A DNA stretch of 64,000 nucleotides from Nocardioides rotundus (GCF_019931675.1 NZ_CP082922.1:1441001-1505000), one strand, 5' to 3'; counted from the first letter of the stretch, positions 40,486 through 49,851 are shown. The notes: generated from the sequence alone by a model not told the origin. Translations and numbers: made by a program.

Positions 40486-42165
40486 GTGACTCACGTCGTG
40501 ACCCAGGCCTGCTGTGCCGACGCCTCGTGCGTGGTCGCCTGCCCGGTCAACTGCATCCACCCCGCTCCCGGCGAGCCCGGCTTCGCCGAGGCCGAGATGC
40601 TGTACGTCGACCCCGCCGGCTGCGTGGACTGCGGCGCCTGCGTCACCGCGTGCCCGGTGGGGGCGATCCAGCCGCACACGTCGCTCACCCCGGCGCAGGA
40701 GCCGTTCGCCGAGCTGAACGCGTCCTACTTCGACGTGTTCGCGCACGAGGACCGCACGCCGCTGGCCCTGGTGCCCCGGCAGCGGCGGATCCGTGCCGCC
40801 GGCCCGTTCCGGGTCGCGGTGATCGGCGCCGGGCCGGCGGGCCTCTACACCGCCGACGAGCTGCTGCGGCACCCCGAGGTGGTGGTCGACGTCTTCGACC
40901 GGCTGCCCACTCCGCACGGCCTGGTGCGCGCGGGGGTCGCACCCGACCACCCGTCCACGCGTGGCGTGCAGGACCTGTTCGCCGCGATCGAGGGGCAGCC
41001 GGGGTTCCGCTACGTCCTCGGGGTGGAGTACGGCGCCGACGTCGACCTCGGCTGGCTGCGCGACCGCTACCACGCGGTGATCCTGGCGACCGGCGCGAGC
41101 GCCGACCGGCGGCTGGCGATCCCCGGTGAGGACCTGCCCGGCTCGCTCTCGGCGACCCAGGTCGTCGGGTGGTACAACGCGCACCCGGACCTCGCCTCCC
41201 TCGACGTGCCCCTGAACCACGAGCGCGTCGTGCTGGTCGGCAACGGCAACGTCGCGCTGGACGTCGCGCGGATCCTCGCCCAGCCCGCGGAGCTGTTGGA
41301 GTCGACCGACATCGCCGACCACGCCCTGGCGGCGCTGCGCGACAGCCGCGTGCGCGAGGTCGTGGTGCTCGGCCGGCGCGGCCCCGCGGAGGCGGCGTAC
41401 ACCCTGCCCGAGCTGGTCGGCCTGCTCGGCCTGGCGCAGACCGGTGCCTTCGACGTCGAGGTGGACCTCGGCGGGGCGCCGCTGCCGGAGGACCAGCGCG
41501 GCGACGTGCTCCGCGACCTGGCCGCCCTGCCGACCGACCCTGCCCGCCGGCGGATCGTGCTGCGCTTCCTCACCCAGCCGGTGCGGCTCCTCGGCGAGGG
41601 CCGGGTCACCGGGGTCGAGGTCACACGCACCCGTCTCGTGGAGACCGAGGGCCGGGTCATCGCCGAGCCCACCGACGAGCGCGAGGTCATCGAGGCCGGG
41701 CTGGTGCTGCGGTCGGTCGGCTATCGCGCACTGCCGGTGCCCGAGCTGCCCTTCGACGAGAGAAGTCACACCGTGCCGCACACCGACGGCCGGGTGCGGC
41801 CCGGGGTCTATGTCTCTGGGTGGCTCAAGCGCGGCCCGCAGGGGTTCATCGGCACCAACAAGTCCTGCGCCCAGGAGACGGTGAGCTCGCTGCTCGACGA
41901 CCTCGACGCGGGCGACGTCCCCACTCCCGGCCGCAGCGCCGCCGAGCTGGAGCGCGACCTGCGCCGGCTCGACCACGTCGACCTCTCCGGCTGGCGCGCG
42001 ATCGACCGTGAGGAGCGGCGGCGCGGTGCCGCCCAGGGGCGGCCGCGCGTCCGGTTCACCGACACCGACACCGCTCGGGGCCTGTCCCGTACCGCCTCGC
42101 GGCCGCGGCGGGCGTACCCTGCAGGCAAGCCGGGGCGCACCCCGGTGCTGCAGTCGAGGACGTGA
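40486..42165 (+). CDS. Ferredoxin/ferredoxin-NADP reductase fusion (FprB type)
   Basis: A 559-residue fusion. N-terminus: a 7Fe/8Fe ferredoxin (QACCADASCVVACPVNCIHP and CVDCGACVTACPVGAI, residues 8-65). Then an adrenodoxin-reductase-like FAD/NADPH module (VAVIGAGPAGLYTADELL near 107, VLVGNGNVALDVARIL near 248, GWLKRGPQGFIGTNKSC near 445). It would pass electrons from NADPH to the AurF-type oxygenase encoded 39 bases upstream. The last 40 residues are basic and not conserved. Confidence 0.9.
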   Translation: MTHVVTQACCADASCVVACPVNCIHPAPGEPGFAEAEMLYVDPAGCVDCGACVTACPVGAIQPHTSLTPAQEPFAELNASYFDVFAHEDRTPLALVPRQRRIRAAGPFRVAVIGAGPAGLYTADELLRHPEVVVDVFDRLPTPHGLVRAGVAPDHPSTRGVQDLFAAIEGQPGFRYVLGVEYGADVDLGWLRDRYHAVILATGASADRRLAIPGEDLPGSLSATQVVGWYNAHPDLASLDVPLNHERVVLVGNGNVALDVARILAQPAELLESTDIADHALAALRDSRVREVVVLGRRGPAEAAYTLPELVGLLGLAQTGAFDVEVDLGGAPLPEDQRGDVLRDLAALPTDPARRRIVLRFLTQPVRLLGEGRVTGVEVTRTRLVETEGRVIAEPTDEREVIEAGLVLRSVGYRALPVPELPFDERSHTVPHTDGRVRPGVYVSGWLKRGPQGFIGTNKSCAQETVSSLLDDLDAGDVPTPGRSAAELERDLRRLDHVDLSGWRAIDREERRRGAAQGRPRVRFTDTDTARGLSRTASRPRRAYPAGKPGRTPVLQSRT

Positions 42166-42881
42166 CGGGAGTGGCGGTGGCCCAGACCGAGAGGATCGAC
42201 GGCCGCCAGGAGCGCTGGGCCGAGCACAAGCGGGCGCGGCGCCAGGCGATCCTCGAGGCCGCGCTCGAGGTGATCGGCGAGACGGTGCCCGGCGAGGAGA
42301 TCCACGCCCGGCAGATCGCCCACCGCGCCGGCCTCTCGCGCACCGTCCTCTACCGCCACTTCGAGGACCGCGCCGACCTGGATCGCGCCGTGCAGGGGCT
42401 GATCGTGGCGAAGGTCCGCGACGCCCTCGGCCCCGCGCTGGAGCTCCAGGGCTCGCCGCGGGCGATCATCCACCGGGTCGTGGGCTCCTATGTCGTGTGG
42501 GCCAGTGAGAACCAGGCCCTGCACCGCTTCGCCGAGTCCGGCGCCGCCCCCACCTCCCAGGACCCGTCCGCCATGGACGTGGCCGTCGGCGAGATCGCCG
42601 GCCAGGTCGAGGACCTGCTGCGTCTGGGAGCCGAGGTGCTGGGCGTCGAGCTGGACGAGGCCACCGCCCAGGGGCTGGACCCGCTCGTCTTCGGGCTGGT
42701 GGGCGCGGTCTTCAACTCCGTGCGCCGCTGGCTGGCCCGCCCCGTCGTCGAGCCGTCCCGCGAGGCGTTCGTCGACCTGCTCGCCGAGTCGGTGTGGTAC
42801 CAGATCCACGGCCTGGTCGCCGCCCGCGGCCTCGAGCTCGACCCGGACATCCCGCTCGAGGAGCTGCTGGGCGCGGAGTAG
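42162..42881 (+). CDS. TetR-family repressor of the AurF operon
   Basis: A 239-residue regulator with an N-terminal TetR helix-turn-helix (ILEAALEVIGETVPGEEIHA, AHRAGLSRTVLYRHFEDRAD) and a helical ligand-binding domain. The GTG start overlaps the reductase stop; GTG codons at 42171 and 42177 are alternatives. As last gene of the operon it probably represses the promoter at 39373-39422 in response to a substrate-like ligand (inference). Confidence 0.88.
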   Translation: MTGVAVAQTERIDGRQERWAEHKRARRQAILEAALEVIGETVPGEEIHARQIAHRAGLSRTVLYRHFEDRADLDRAVQGLIVAKVRDALGPALELQGSPRAIIHRVVGSYVVWASENQALHRFAESGAAPTSQDPSAMDVAVGEIAGQVEDLLRLGAEVLGVELDEATAQGLDPLVFGLVGAVFNSVRRWLARPVVEPSREAFVDLLAESVWYQIHGLVAARGLELDPDIPLEELLGAE

Positions 42882-42911
42882 TCCGCTGTGGCTCGTCGTT
42901 ACGGTAGCCCC

Positions 42912-43469
42912 GTGACCGAGGAGAGTGGGGCCCAGCACGCGACGGGGGTCGGCGAGCCCGACCGGCTGGAGCGGCTGTGGACGCCGTACCGGATGAAGTA
43001 TGTGCGGACCGCGGTCGGCGCCGAGGACGACGAGTGCCCGTTCTGCGTGATCGCGGCCGCGCCGCCCGAGCGGGACGCCGAGCTGCTCGTGGTGCACCGC
43101 GGCGAGCACACCTTCGCCGTGCTCAACCTGCACCCCTACAACCCCGGGCATCTGATGGTGCTGCCCTATCGGCACGTCGCGGGCCTGGAGGAGCTCACCG
43201 AGGCGGAGTCGGGGGAGCTGATGTCGATGACCCAGCAGGCGATCCGGGTGATCCGCCGGGTGAGCAGCCCGCACGCCTTCAATGTGGGGATCAACCTCGG
43301 CGGAGCGGCCGGCGGCTCGCTGGCCGACCACCTGCACCAGCACCTGGTGCCGCGCTGGGGCGGCGACGCGAACTTCATCACCGTCGTCGGCGGCACCAAG
43401 ACGCTGCCGCAGCTGCTGGGCGACACCCGCGCCCTGCTCGCCGAGGCCTGGGACGCGCCCGCGTCGTAG
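42912..43469 (+). CDS. HIT-family nucleotide hydrolase/phosphorylase
   Basis: A 185-residue histidine-triad protein similar to mycobacterial Ap4A phosphorylase (Rv2613c). The triad is HLHQHLVPRW near residue 135; CPFCVIAAAP near 38 and LHPYNPGHLMVLPYRHV are conserved neighbours. The GTG start lies six bases after TACGGT, so the mRNA is probably leaderless; an in-frame GTG at 42888 is less likely. As in Mycobacterium, it precedes the phosphatidylinositol-phosphate synthase gene. Confidence 0.9.
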   Translation: MTEESGAQHATGVGEPDRLERLWTPYRMKYVRTAVGAEDDECPFCVIAAAPPERDAELLVVHRGEHTFAVLNLHPYNPGHLMVLPYRHVAGLEELTEAESGELMSMTQQAIRVIRRVSSPHAFNVGINLGGAAGGSLADHLHQHLVPRWGGDANFITVVGGTKTLPQLLGDTRALLAEAWDAPAS

Positions 43470-43474
43470 CCACA

Positions 43475-43541
43475 CTGGCAGAACCCGAGCTCACCGGCAG
43501 TCGTGAGCGTGGTGGGTGCGGCTTGATCCAGGTTCTGCCAG
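43475..43541. repeat. 67-bp terminal-inverted-repeat element, copy D
   Basis: CTGGCAGAACC at the left, GGTTCTGCCAG at the right (perfect), with a different interior that shares CGTGAGCG with copy C at the same offset. It fills the gap between the HIT and pgsA genes. Confidence 0.85.
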
Positions 43542-43596
43542 TGCGGCTCCGCGTCGGATGCCGGAGACCCGGCCGCCGACCGGTAGCCTTCGGCCC

Positions 43597-44214
43597 GTGC
43601 TCGACCGGTTCAAGCAGTTCTGGCAGGGCGTCGTCCTGGCGCCCTTCATCAACCTCTTCATCCGGCTGGGCATCAGCCCCGACGTGATCACCCTCGCGGG
43701 CACGCTCGGAGTGAGCTTCGGCGCGCTGTGGTTCTTCCCGCGAGGCCAGCTGTGGCAGGGCGTCCTGTTCGTCACCGCCTTCGTCTTCAGCGACCTCATC
43801 GACGGCGCGATGGCGCGGCGCACCGGCCGCACCGACGACTTCGGCGCCTTCCTCGACTCCACCCTGGACCGGCTCGCGGACGCCGCGGTCTTCGGCGGCC
43901 TGGTCCTCTGGTTCGCCTGGGGCGGGGACAGCCGGCTCTATCTCATCCTGAGCCTGATCGTCCTGGTGATGGGCGCGGTGACCTCCTACGCCCGGGCCAA
44001 GGCGGACCACCTGGGCTACGACGCCAAGGTCGGCGTCGCCGAGCGCCCGGACCGGCTCGTGGGGATCCTGGTGCCGACGTTCTTCGCCGACCTGCTGGGC
44101 CTGCCGTGGCTGATGTACGCCGCCCTGTGGATCCTGGCGATCGCCGCCACGGTCACGGTCGCCCAGCGGATCTGGGTGGTGCGCGGCCAGGCTCTGGCCC
44201 GCGCGCGCGGCTGA
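43597..44214 (+). CDS. pgsA: CDP-alcohol phosphatidyltransferase (phosphatidylinositol-phosphate synthase)
   Basis: Membrane enzyme that joins CDP-diacylglycerol with inositol phosphate in actinobacteria. 205 residues, about six helices; the family motif D-x2-D-G-x2-A-R-x8-G-x3-D-x3-D is complete ([13 protein letters not shown], then [11 protein letters not shown], residues 66-93). The GTG start follows TAGCCT by seven bases (leaderless). Gene order after the HIT gene matches mycobacterial pgsA1, but the acyltransferase and pimA genes that usually follow are absent here. Confidence 0.88.
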   Translation: MLDRFKQFWQGVVLAPFINLFIRLGISPDVITLAGTLGVSFGALWFFPRGQLWQGVLFVTAFVFSDLIDGAMARRTGRTDDFGAFLDSTLDRLADAAVFGGLVLWFAWGGDSRLYLILSLIVLVMGAVTSYARAKADHLGYDAKVGVAERPDRLVGILVPTFFADLLGLPWLMYAALWILAIAATVTVAQRIWVVRGQALARARG

Positions 44215-44240
44215 CCCGCGCCAGGTCTAGCATTCGAGCC

Positions 44241-45140
44241 ATGTCCGAGAGCACGACCCAGACCACCGGCGGCACCCGCGTCAAGCGCGGCATGGCCGAG
44301 ATGCTGAAGGGCGGCGTCATCATGGACGTCGTCACCCCCGAGCAGGCCAAGATCGCCGAGGACGCCGGCGCCGTCGCGGTGATGGCGCTCGAGCGCGTCC
44401 CCGCCGACATCCGCGCCCAGGGCGGCGTCTCCCGGATGAGCGACCCCGACATGATCGACGGCATCGTCGAGGCGGTCTCGATCCCGGTGATGGCCAAGGC
44501 CCGGATCGGCCACTTCGCCGAGGCGCAGGTGCTGCAGAGCCTCGGCGTGGACTACATCGACGAGTCCGAGGTGCTCACGCCCGCCGACTATGAGAACCAC
44601 ATCGACAAGTGGGCGTTCACCGTGCCGTTCGTGTGCGGCGCCACCAACCTCGGCGAGGCGCTGCGTCGCATCACCGAGGGCGCGGCGATGATCCGCTCCA
44701 AGGGCGAGGCCGGCACCGGCGACGTCTCCAACGCGGTCACCCACATGCGCACCATCCGCAAGGAGCTGCGCCGCCTGCAGTCGATGGAGGGCGACGAGCT
44801 CTACGTCGCGGCCAAGGAGCTCCAGGCGCCGTACCCCCTGGTCAAGGAGGTCGCCGAGGCCGGCAAGCTGCCGGTCGTGCTCTTCACCGCCGGCGGCATC
44901 GCCACCCCGGCCGACGCGGCGATGATGATGCAGCTGGGCGCCGAGGGCGTCTTCGTCGGCTCCGGCATCTTCAAGGCCGGCAACCCCGCCGAGCGCGCGG
45001 AGGCGATCGTGAAGGCGACGACCTTCTACGACGACCCGGACGTGGTCGCCAAGGTGAGCCGCCGCCTGGGCGAGGCGATGGTCGGCATCAACGTCGACGA
45101 CATCCCGGTGCCGCACCGGCTCGCCGAGCGCGGTTGGTGA
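44241..45140 (+). CDS. pdxS: Pyridoxal 5'-phosphate synthase subunit PdxS
   Basis: Synthase subunit of the R5P-dependent vitamin B6 pathway; condenses ribose 5-phosphate, glyceraldehyde 3-phosphate and ammonia from PdxT. 299 residues, TIM barrel; the two key lysines are in [10 protein letters not shown] near 86 and [13 protein letters not shown] near 154. TAGCAT seven bases before the ATG suggests a leaderless message. Its partner pdxT is 3.2 kb downstream, separated by unrelated genes. Confidence 0.97.
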   Translation: MSESTTQTTGGTRVKRGMAEMLKGGVIMDVVTPEQAKIAEDAGAVAVMALERVPADIRAQGGVSRMSDPDMIDGIVEAVSIPVMAKARIGHFAEAQVLQSLGVDYIDESEVLTPADYENHIDKWAFTVPFVCGATNLGEALRRITEGAAMIRSKGEAGTGDVSNAVTHMRTIRKELRRLQSMEGDELYVAAKELQAPYPLVKEVAEAGKLPVVLFTAGGIATPADAAMMMQLGAEGVFVGSGIFKAGNPAERAEAIVKATTFYDDPDVVAKVSRRLGEAMVGINVDDIPVPHRLAERGW

Positions 45141-45155
45141 CTCCCGCCTGAGGCA

Positions 45156-45560
45156 TCACCGGCGGAAGTCCGCGACAGGATCGGTGACGCGTAGGCCTAC
45201 GTGCTGAGCGACCTCCCGCATCGTCGCGTCGTGGGTCGCCACCGTCACCGGCTCTCCGATCAGCAGGGCGGTCGCCAGGTGCAGCGCATCGAGCGTCTTC
45301 ACATGGCGCTCGATGGACTCCGCCACAGCATGGGTGTCGCGGCCGATGTCGAGCAGGCCGACGCGGTCGAGCAGCGGAGCGCCGTCGCTGAGGGGCCGGT
45401 CGTCGCGCCGCAGGACGCGGGTCACCTCGGTCCGCAACAGTCGAGAGGAGACGAACGAGGTCTCCGGGGCTTGCATCCAACGCTGGAGCCACGACCGCTC
45501 GGGAACATCCAGGATGGTGCGCAGCGCCACCGAGGCGTCGAGGTAGACCACCTCGGCCAC
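45156..45560 (-). CDS. PIN-domain ribonuclease toxin (VapC-like)
   Basis: A 134-residue PIN-domain protein. Acidic metal ligands: YLDASVALR (Asp near 8), RLLRTEVTRVL (Glu near 45), TLDALHLATAL (Asp near 90) and THDATM (Asp near 109). This is the complete VapC set. GTG start three bases after the antitoxin gene. It converges on pdxS with 15 bases between. Confidence 0.88.
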   Translation of the reverse strand: MAEVVYLDASVALRTILDVPERSWLQRWMQAPETSFVSSRLLRTEVTRVLRRDDRPLSDGAPLLDRVGLLDIGRDTHAVAESIERHVKTLDALHLATALLIGEPVTVATHDATMREVAQHVGLRVTDPVADFRR

Positions 45561-45563
45561 CGG

Positions 45564-45842
45564 TCAGTGACCCCCGCGCATCTCGTCCAGCAGCGCGTCG
45601 ACCTCGGTGTCGGTGTAGGCCGGCCCGCCCGGGCTGTCGGGCCATGCCGCGGGGGCAGTGACCGGAGGGGTGTAGCGACCCTCACGCTCCAGCCTGGCGA
45701 GCGCGGAGTCGCCGGCCTTGAGCGCGCTGACCCGCCACCGGGGCTCCCCGCGCTCGGTCACGACGACGTCGTCGGTGTCGGTGACCCGGTCGAGCACGGC
45801 CGCGGTCTGCTGATTGAGCTCACGCTTGCTGACGCGTCGCAT
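45564..45842 (-). CDS. Phd/YefM-type antitoxin
   Basis: A 92-residue antitoxin: N-terminal Phd/YefM fold (VSKRELNQQTAAVLDRV, VVVTERGEPRWRVS) that binds DNA, and a C-terminal tail that binds the toxin (YTDTEVDALLDEMRGG). TACAAT is six bases upstream of the ATG (leaderless). A perfect short palindrome lies just upstream, the likely autoregulatory operator. Confidence 0.9.
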   Translation of the reverse strand: MRRVSKRELNQQTAAVLDRVTDTDDVVVTERGEPRWRVSALKAGDSALARLEREGRYTPPVTAPAAWPDSPGGPAYTDTEVDALLDEMRGGH

Positions 45843-45859
45843 GCGGCCATTGTACTACG

Positions 45860-45872
45860 CATGTCAGACATG
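45860..45872. promoter_or_regulatory. Palindromic operator of the toxin-antitoxin pair
   Basis: CATGTCAGACATG, a 6-1-6 perfect palindrome immediately upstream of the antitoxin -10 box (45849-45854). Toxin-antitoxin complexes typically bind such sites to repress their own operon. Confidence 0.6.
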
Positions 45873-45919
45873 TGGCGGGCCGCGCCTTCGGCCGATGCTG
45901 TCCCGACTAGGGTGACGCC

Positions 45920-46474
45920 ATGGTCAGCACCGTCGAGCAGGTCGAGTCCGAGCTGCGCGACTTCGCGCGGCTGCAGGCCCGCGCCGGGTTGGCCGACGCC
46001 GACAGCCAGCGGGCCGAGGTCGCCGAGGCGATCCGCGCCGAGCTGCCACAGCAGGCGGCCAACGCGGAGATCCTGGCGCGCGCGTGGTTGGCCAAGGAGT
46101 ACGCCGACCTCGCCGCCGAGGCCGCCTCCTGGCCCTCGCCCACCGACGTCGACCGCCTCGACGCGGCGTTCGCCGAGTGCGAGGCGCACCAGGTGCTCGT
46201 GCTGCGCGGGGTGGCCGAGCCCGACGCGACGACGACGGTCGCCGCCGCTCCCGAGGGGCTGCGCGGCGCCCTGTGGTTCGCACCCACCGACGTGTGGCGC
46301 GCGGTCGACCAGGGGATCCTCGCCACCACCCTGTGGCGGCCCGACGGCCGTCCCGCCGCGGTCGGCGAGCACCTGCACACCGCCGTCACCGGCTGCCTGG
46401 GCCGGCACGGGCTCGCGGTCCGCGACGCCGACGGCCGGGTCGAGGTCGCCTGCCGCTGGCAGCGCCGGCCCTGA
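45920..46474 (+). CDS. Uncharacterised protein (DUF6891-like)
   Basis: A 184-residue soluble protein. The helical N-terminal half contains ASWPSPTDVDRLDAAFAECE, a pattern I associate with DUF6891 proteins; the C-terminal half (ALWFAPTDVWRAVDQGILAT) is less familiar. No enzyme motif is visible. TAGGGT lies six bases before the ATG (leaderless). It is convergent with the LysR gene, three bases apart. Confidence 0.55.
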   Translation: MVSTVEQVESELRDFARLQARAGLADADSQRAEVAEAIRAELPQQAANAEILARAWLAKEYADLAAEAASWPSPTDVDRLDAAFAECEAHQVLVLRGVAEPDATTTVAAAPEGLRGALWFAPTDVWRAVDQGILATTLWRPDGRPAAVGEHLHTAVTGCLGRHGLAVRDADGRVEVACRWQRRP

Positions 46475-46477
46475 GCG

Positions 46478-47353
46478 TCAGGTCGCCTCGGTCAGGCGGT
46501 CCAGGACCAGCCGCAGCGGCGGCCAGCTCTCCCGCCCACGCCGCGTGACGGCGTACGCCGTCAGTACCACGCGCGGCTCGGGCAGTCGCCGCACCACCAC
46601 CCCCGGGCCCGTGGGCCGGTCCCTCGGCAGCAGCCCCACGCCGTGACCGGCGCGGATCAGGTCCTCCACCAGGTCCAGGCTGTCGATCCGGTGGGTGATC
46701 GTCGGGGTGAACCCGGCGAGCCCAGCCAGCACGCCGATGGCCACCTCGTCGGCGGTGTTGCGAGAGTTCACGACCCACGGAGTGCCGGCCAGCTCGCGCA
46801 GCCCCACCGCGGCACGGGGCGTCCGGTCACCGGGCATCCCCAGCCCCCACTCGGTCCTCCAGAGCGGGACGGCGACCATGGTCGCCGGGAGCGTCGCGGG
46901 CGCGAGGTTGTAGTCGTAGGTCAGCCCCACGTCGAGGTCGTCGTCGGCGAGCAGCGCCAGGGTCTCCAGCGGCTCGGTCTCGGCGAGCTGCAGATGCACC
47001 GCGGGATGACTGGTCGCGAGCGCGGCCACGACCGGCAGCACTGCCCGCCGGACCGCCGTCGCGAAGCCGCCCACCCGGACCGTGCCGCTCGGCTCGGCGT
47101 CGGGGTCCAGGTCGAGCCGCGCCGCGTCGACGGCGGCGAGGATGGTCACCGCGTGGTCCGCCAGCCGCCGCCCCGCCGGAGTGAGCCGGACCCGCCGCCC
47201 GTCGGGCTCGACGAGCGCCGTGCCCGCCTGGCGCGCCAGTGCCGCGATCTGCTGGGAGACCGTGGAGGTGCTGGTGCGGTGCACCTCGGCGACCTCGCGC
47301 ATCGAGCCGAGACGGGAGAGGTCGAGCAGGAGTGCGAGACGGTGCGGGTCCAT
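46478..47353 (-). CDS. LysR-family transcriptional regulator
   Basis: A 291-residue regulator: N-terminal winged helix (LALLLDLSRLGSMREVAEVH, STSTVSQQIAALARQAGTAL) and a periplasmic-binding-like effector domain. The divergent neighbour, 84 bases away, is an EamA exporter; LysR genes commonly control the divergent gene, so an amino-acid or metabolite export circuit is likely (inference). Confidence 0.9.
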   Translation of the reverse strand: MDPHRLALLLDLSRLGSMREVAEVHRTSTSTVSQQIAALARQAGTALVEPDGRRVRLTPAGRRLADHAVTILAAVDAARLDLDPDAEPSGTVRVGGFATAVRRAVLPVVAALATSHPAVHLQLAETEPLETLALLADDDLDVGLTYDYNLAPATLPATMVAVPLWRTEWGLGMPGDRTPRAAVGLRELAGTPWVVNSRNTADEVAIGVLAGLAGFTPTITHRIDSLDLVEDLIRAGHGVGLLPRDRPTGPGVVVRRLPEPRVVLTAYAVTRRGRESWPPLRLVLDRLTEAT

Positions 47354-47437
47354 GCCGCGATTGTTCTGTTGATGTGAACGATCTGTCCATGATTCTCACG
47401 TGGACGCGGACGGTCGGCGTGCTGTCTCATCGTCGCC

Positions 47438-48340
47438 ATGAGCACCGCCCTCGACCCACGCCCCGTCCTCGGCGCCCGCGAGCGTGCCCGCGCCGGCGCC
47501 GGGATGGCCCTGGCCTCCATGCTGTCCGTGCAGATCGGCATCGCCGTCTCCGTCGGCCTGGCCGACCGGCTCGGCGCCGAGGGGGCGGCGTGGCTCCGCC
47601 TCGCCTGCGGCGGCCTGCTGATCCTGCTGGTCGTGCGGCCGCGCCGGCGGCAGTTCACCCGCTCCTCGCTGGCGAGCAGCGTCGCGCTGGGGGTCACGAT
47701 CGCGGCCGTGACCATGCTCTTCATGGCCGCGGTGACGCGCCTGCCGATGGGCACCGCGAGCGCCCTGGAGTTCCTCGGCCCGCTCGGTGTCGCGGTGCTG
47801 CGCGGCAGCCGGGCGACCCGGGTCTGGCCGATGATCGCGGCCGCCGGCGTGCTCCTGCTGACCCGGCCGTGGGCGGGGGAGACCGACCTCCTGGGGGTGC
47901 TGTTCGCGCTGGCGGCCGCCGCCTGCTGGGCGGCCTACATCCTGCTCAGCCAGCGGGTCGGCGACACCGTCGAGGGCGTCACCGGGCTGGCGGTCGCGCT
48001 GCCGGTGGCCGGGCTGGTCTCCACGCTGGTGGTGGCCCCGACGGCCGGGCTTCCCGCGCTGTCCGGCGAGCTGCTGCTCGTCGGCGCCGGGGTCGCCGTA
48101 CTCCTGCCGCTGCTGCCGTTCGCCCTGGAGATGATGGCGCTGCGCCGGCTCACCACAGCGGCGTTCGGGACGCTGATGGCGCTGGAGCCGGCGTTCGCGC
48201 TGCTCGTCGGGCTGGTACTGCTCGGCCAGGTGCCCGACCTGGCGGCGGTCGGCGGGATCGTGCTGGTCGTGGCCGCGGGGGTCGGGGCGGAGCGGTCCGG
48301 CGCGCGCGCGACCCCGCCGGCCCTGGCTCCGCCCGGCTGA
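47438..48340 (+). CDS. EamA/RhtA-family exporter
   Basis: A 300-residue drug/metabolite transporter with ten helices in two EamA repeats. The second half has [14 protein letters not shown] and [20 protein letters not shown], typical of RhtA-like threonine/homoserine exporters. Substrate not provable. Divergent from the LysR gene and 13 bases before pdxT. Confidence 0.88.
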   Translation: MSTALDPRPVLGARERARAGAGMALASMLSVQIGIAVSVGLADRLGAEGAAWLRLACGGLLILLVVRPRRRQFTRSSLASSVALGVTIAAVTMLFMAAVTRLPMGTASALEFLGPLGVAVLRGSRATRVWPMIAAAGVLLLTRPWAGETDLLGVLFALAAAACWAAYILLSQRVGDTVEGVTGLAVALPVAGLVSTLVVAPTAGLPALSGELLLVGAGVAVLLPLLPFALEMMALRRLTTAAFGTLMALEPAFALLVGLVLLGQVPDLAAVGGIVLVVAAGVGAERSGARATPPALAPPG

Positions 48341-48353
48341 CTACGCTGCCGCG

Positions 48354-48965
48354 GTGACCGATCGACCCGTCGTCGGCGTGCTCGCCCTCCAGGGCGACGT
48401 CCGCGAGCACCTGCGGGTGCTCACCGCCCTGGGTGCCGAGGCGCTGCCGGTACGGCGACCCGCGGAGCTCGCCCGCTGCGACGCCCTGGTGCTGCCCGGC
48501 GGGGAGTCCACCACGATGGTGCGGCTGCTCCGGACCTTCGAGCTGCTCGAGCCGCTGCGGGAGCGGGTCGGCGCCGGGCTGCCGGTGCTCGGCACCTGCG
48601 CCGGGATGATCCTGCTGGCCGACCGGATCCTCGACGGGGCGCCCGGGCAGGAGACGGTCGGCGGGCTGGACGCGACCGTGCGCCGCAACGCCTTCGGCCG
48701 CCAGGTCGACTCCTTCGACACCCGCCTCGACTTCGCCGGGCTGGACGGCACGGTCGACGCCAGCTTCATCCGCGCGCCGTGGGTGGAGGAGGCGGGCGCG
48801 GGGGTCGAGGTGCTCGCCCGGATCGACGCTGACCCGGCGCTGGGGGAGCGCGCGGGTAGGATCGTTGCCGTTCGTCAGGGCGCCCTGATGGCCACGTCGT
48901 TCCACCCCGAGGTGAGCGGTGACCACCGGGTGCACGCCCAGTTCCTGGCGCTGGTGCGGGGCTGA
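48354..48965 (+). CDS. pdxT: Pyridoxal 5'-phosphate synthase glutaminase subunit PdxT
   Basis: Class I glutaminase that supplies ammonia to PdxS. 203 residues with [16 protein letters not shown] at the start, LPGGESTTM near 45, nucleophile Cys in [10 protein letters not shown] near 82, and the His-x-Glu pair in [10 protein letters not shown] near 185. The GTG start directly follows the exporter gene. It has lost direct linkage with pdxS. Confidence 0.96.
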   Translation: MTDRPVVGVLALQGDVREHLRVLTALGAEALPVRRPAELARCDALVLPGGESTTMVRLLRTFELLEPLRERVGAGLPVLGTCAGMILLADRILDGAPGQETVGGLDATVRRNAFGRQVDSFDTRLDFAGLDGTVDASFIRAPWVEEAGAGVEVLARIDADPALGERAGRIVAVRQGALMATSFHPEVSGDHRVHAQFLALVRG

Positions 48966-49013
48966 GGCCGCCGAGGCGCCGCCGTACGTCGTGAAGAGCA
49001 GGGAAGAGGGACC

Positions 49014-49781
49014 ATGTCAGGCCACTCCAAGTGGGCGACCACCAAGCACAAGAAGGCCGCGATCGACGCCAAGCGCGGCAAGCTGTTCGCCAAGCTGATC
49101 AAGAACATCGAGGTCGCGGCCCGCGCGGGCGGCGGCGACCCGGCCGGCAACCCGACGCTCTACGACGCGATCCAGAAGGCGAAGAAGAGCTCGGTCCCCA
49201 ACGACAACATCGACCGCGCGGTCAAGCGCGGCTCCGGGGCCGAGGCGGGCGGCGCGGACTACCAGACGATCATGTACGAGGTCTACGGCGCCCAGGGCGT
49301 CGCGATGCTCGTCGAGTGCCTCACCGACAACCGCAACCGGGCCGCGATGGAGGTCCGGACGGTGGTGACCCGCAACGGCGGCACCATGGCCGACCCCGGC
49401 TCGGTGTCCCGGCTCTTCCACCGCAAGGGCGTGGTGCTCGTGCCGATGGAGCAGGAGGGCCGCGAGGTCAGCGAGGACGACGTGCTCGAGGCCTCGCTGG
49501 AGGCCGGCGTCGAGGACGTCAACGACCTCGGCGACTCCTTCGAGGTGCTCTCGGAGGCCACCGACGTGGTCGAGGTGCGCACCGCGCTGCAGGCCGCCGG
49601 CATCGACTACGACTCCGCGGAGGTGCAGTTCGTCCCCGACCTGCAGTTGCCGCTGGACAAGGACGGCGCGGCGAAGGTCTTCCGCCTCGTCGACGCGCTG
49701 GAGGACCTCGACGACGTGCAGAACGTGTTCGCCAACTTCGACGTCTCCGACGACGTGATGGCCGAGCTCGACGCCTCCTGA
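49014..49781 (+). CDS. yebC: YebC/PmpR-family protein
   Basis: A 255-residue member of the YebC/TACO1 family, described as a transcription regulator in some species and as a helper of ribosomes at proline stretches in others. It starts [20 protein letters not shown], the family signature, with [20 protein letters not shown] near 105. GAAGAGGGA precedes the ATG. Its place between pdxT and ruvC is conserved in actinobacteria. Confidence 0.96.
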   Translation: MSGHSKWATTKHKKAAIDAKRGKLFAKLIKNIEVAARAGGGDPAGNPTLYDAIQKAKKSSVPNDNIDRAVKRGSGAEAGGADYQTIMYEVYGAQGVAMLVECLTDNRNRAAMEVRTVVTRNGGTMADPGSVSRLFHRKGVVLVPMEQEGREVSEDDVLEASLEAGVEDVNDLGDSFEVLSEATDVVEVRTALQAAGIDYDSAEVQFVPDLQLPLDKDGAAKVFRLVDALEDLDDVQNVFANFDVSDDVMAELDAS

Positions 49782-49839
49782 GCCCGCGCCGGGCGTGTCG
49801 TACGCCGGCCCGTCGGCGCCGCCGGTTAGCGTGGCGTGC

Positions 49840-49851
49840 GAACAGACGTTC
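49840..49851. promoter_or_regulatory. LexA (SOS) box upstream of ruvCAB
   Basis: GAAC-AGAC-GTTC, an exact GAAC-N4-GTTC site 33 bases before the ruvC start, in the yebC-ruvC gap. A TAGCGT -10-like box overlaps just upstream (49826-49833). It predicts damage-inducible Holliday-junction processing. Confidence 0.8.

Noticed and set aside
39259..41976. Leftward 905-codon frame opposite the AurF and reductase genes
   Set aside because: Antisense to two clear enzymes; composition typical of shadow frames.
45088..45645. Leftward 185-codon frame overlapping the toxin gene
   Set aside because: It is out of frame with the PIN protein, which has a full set of active-site residues.
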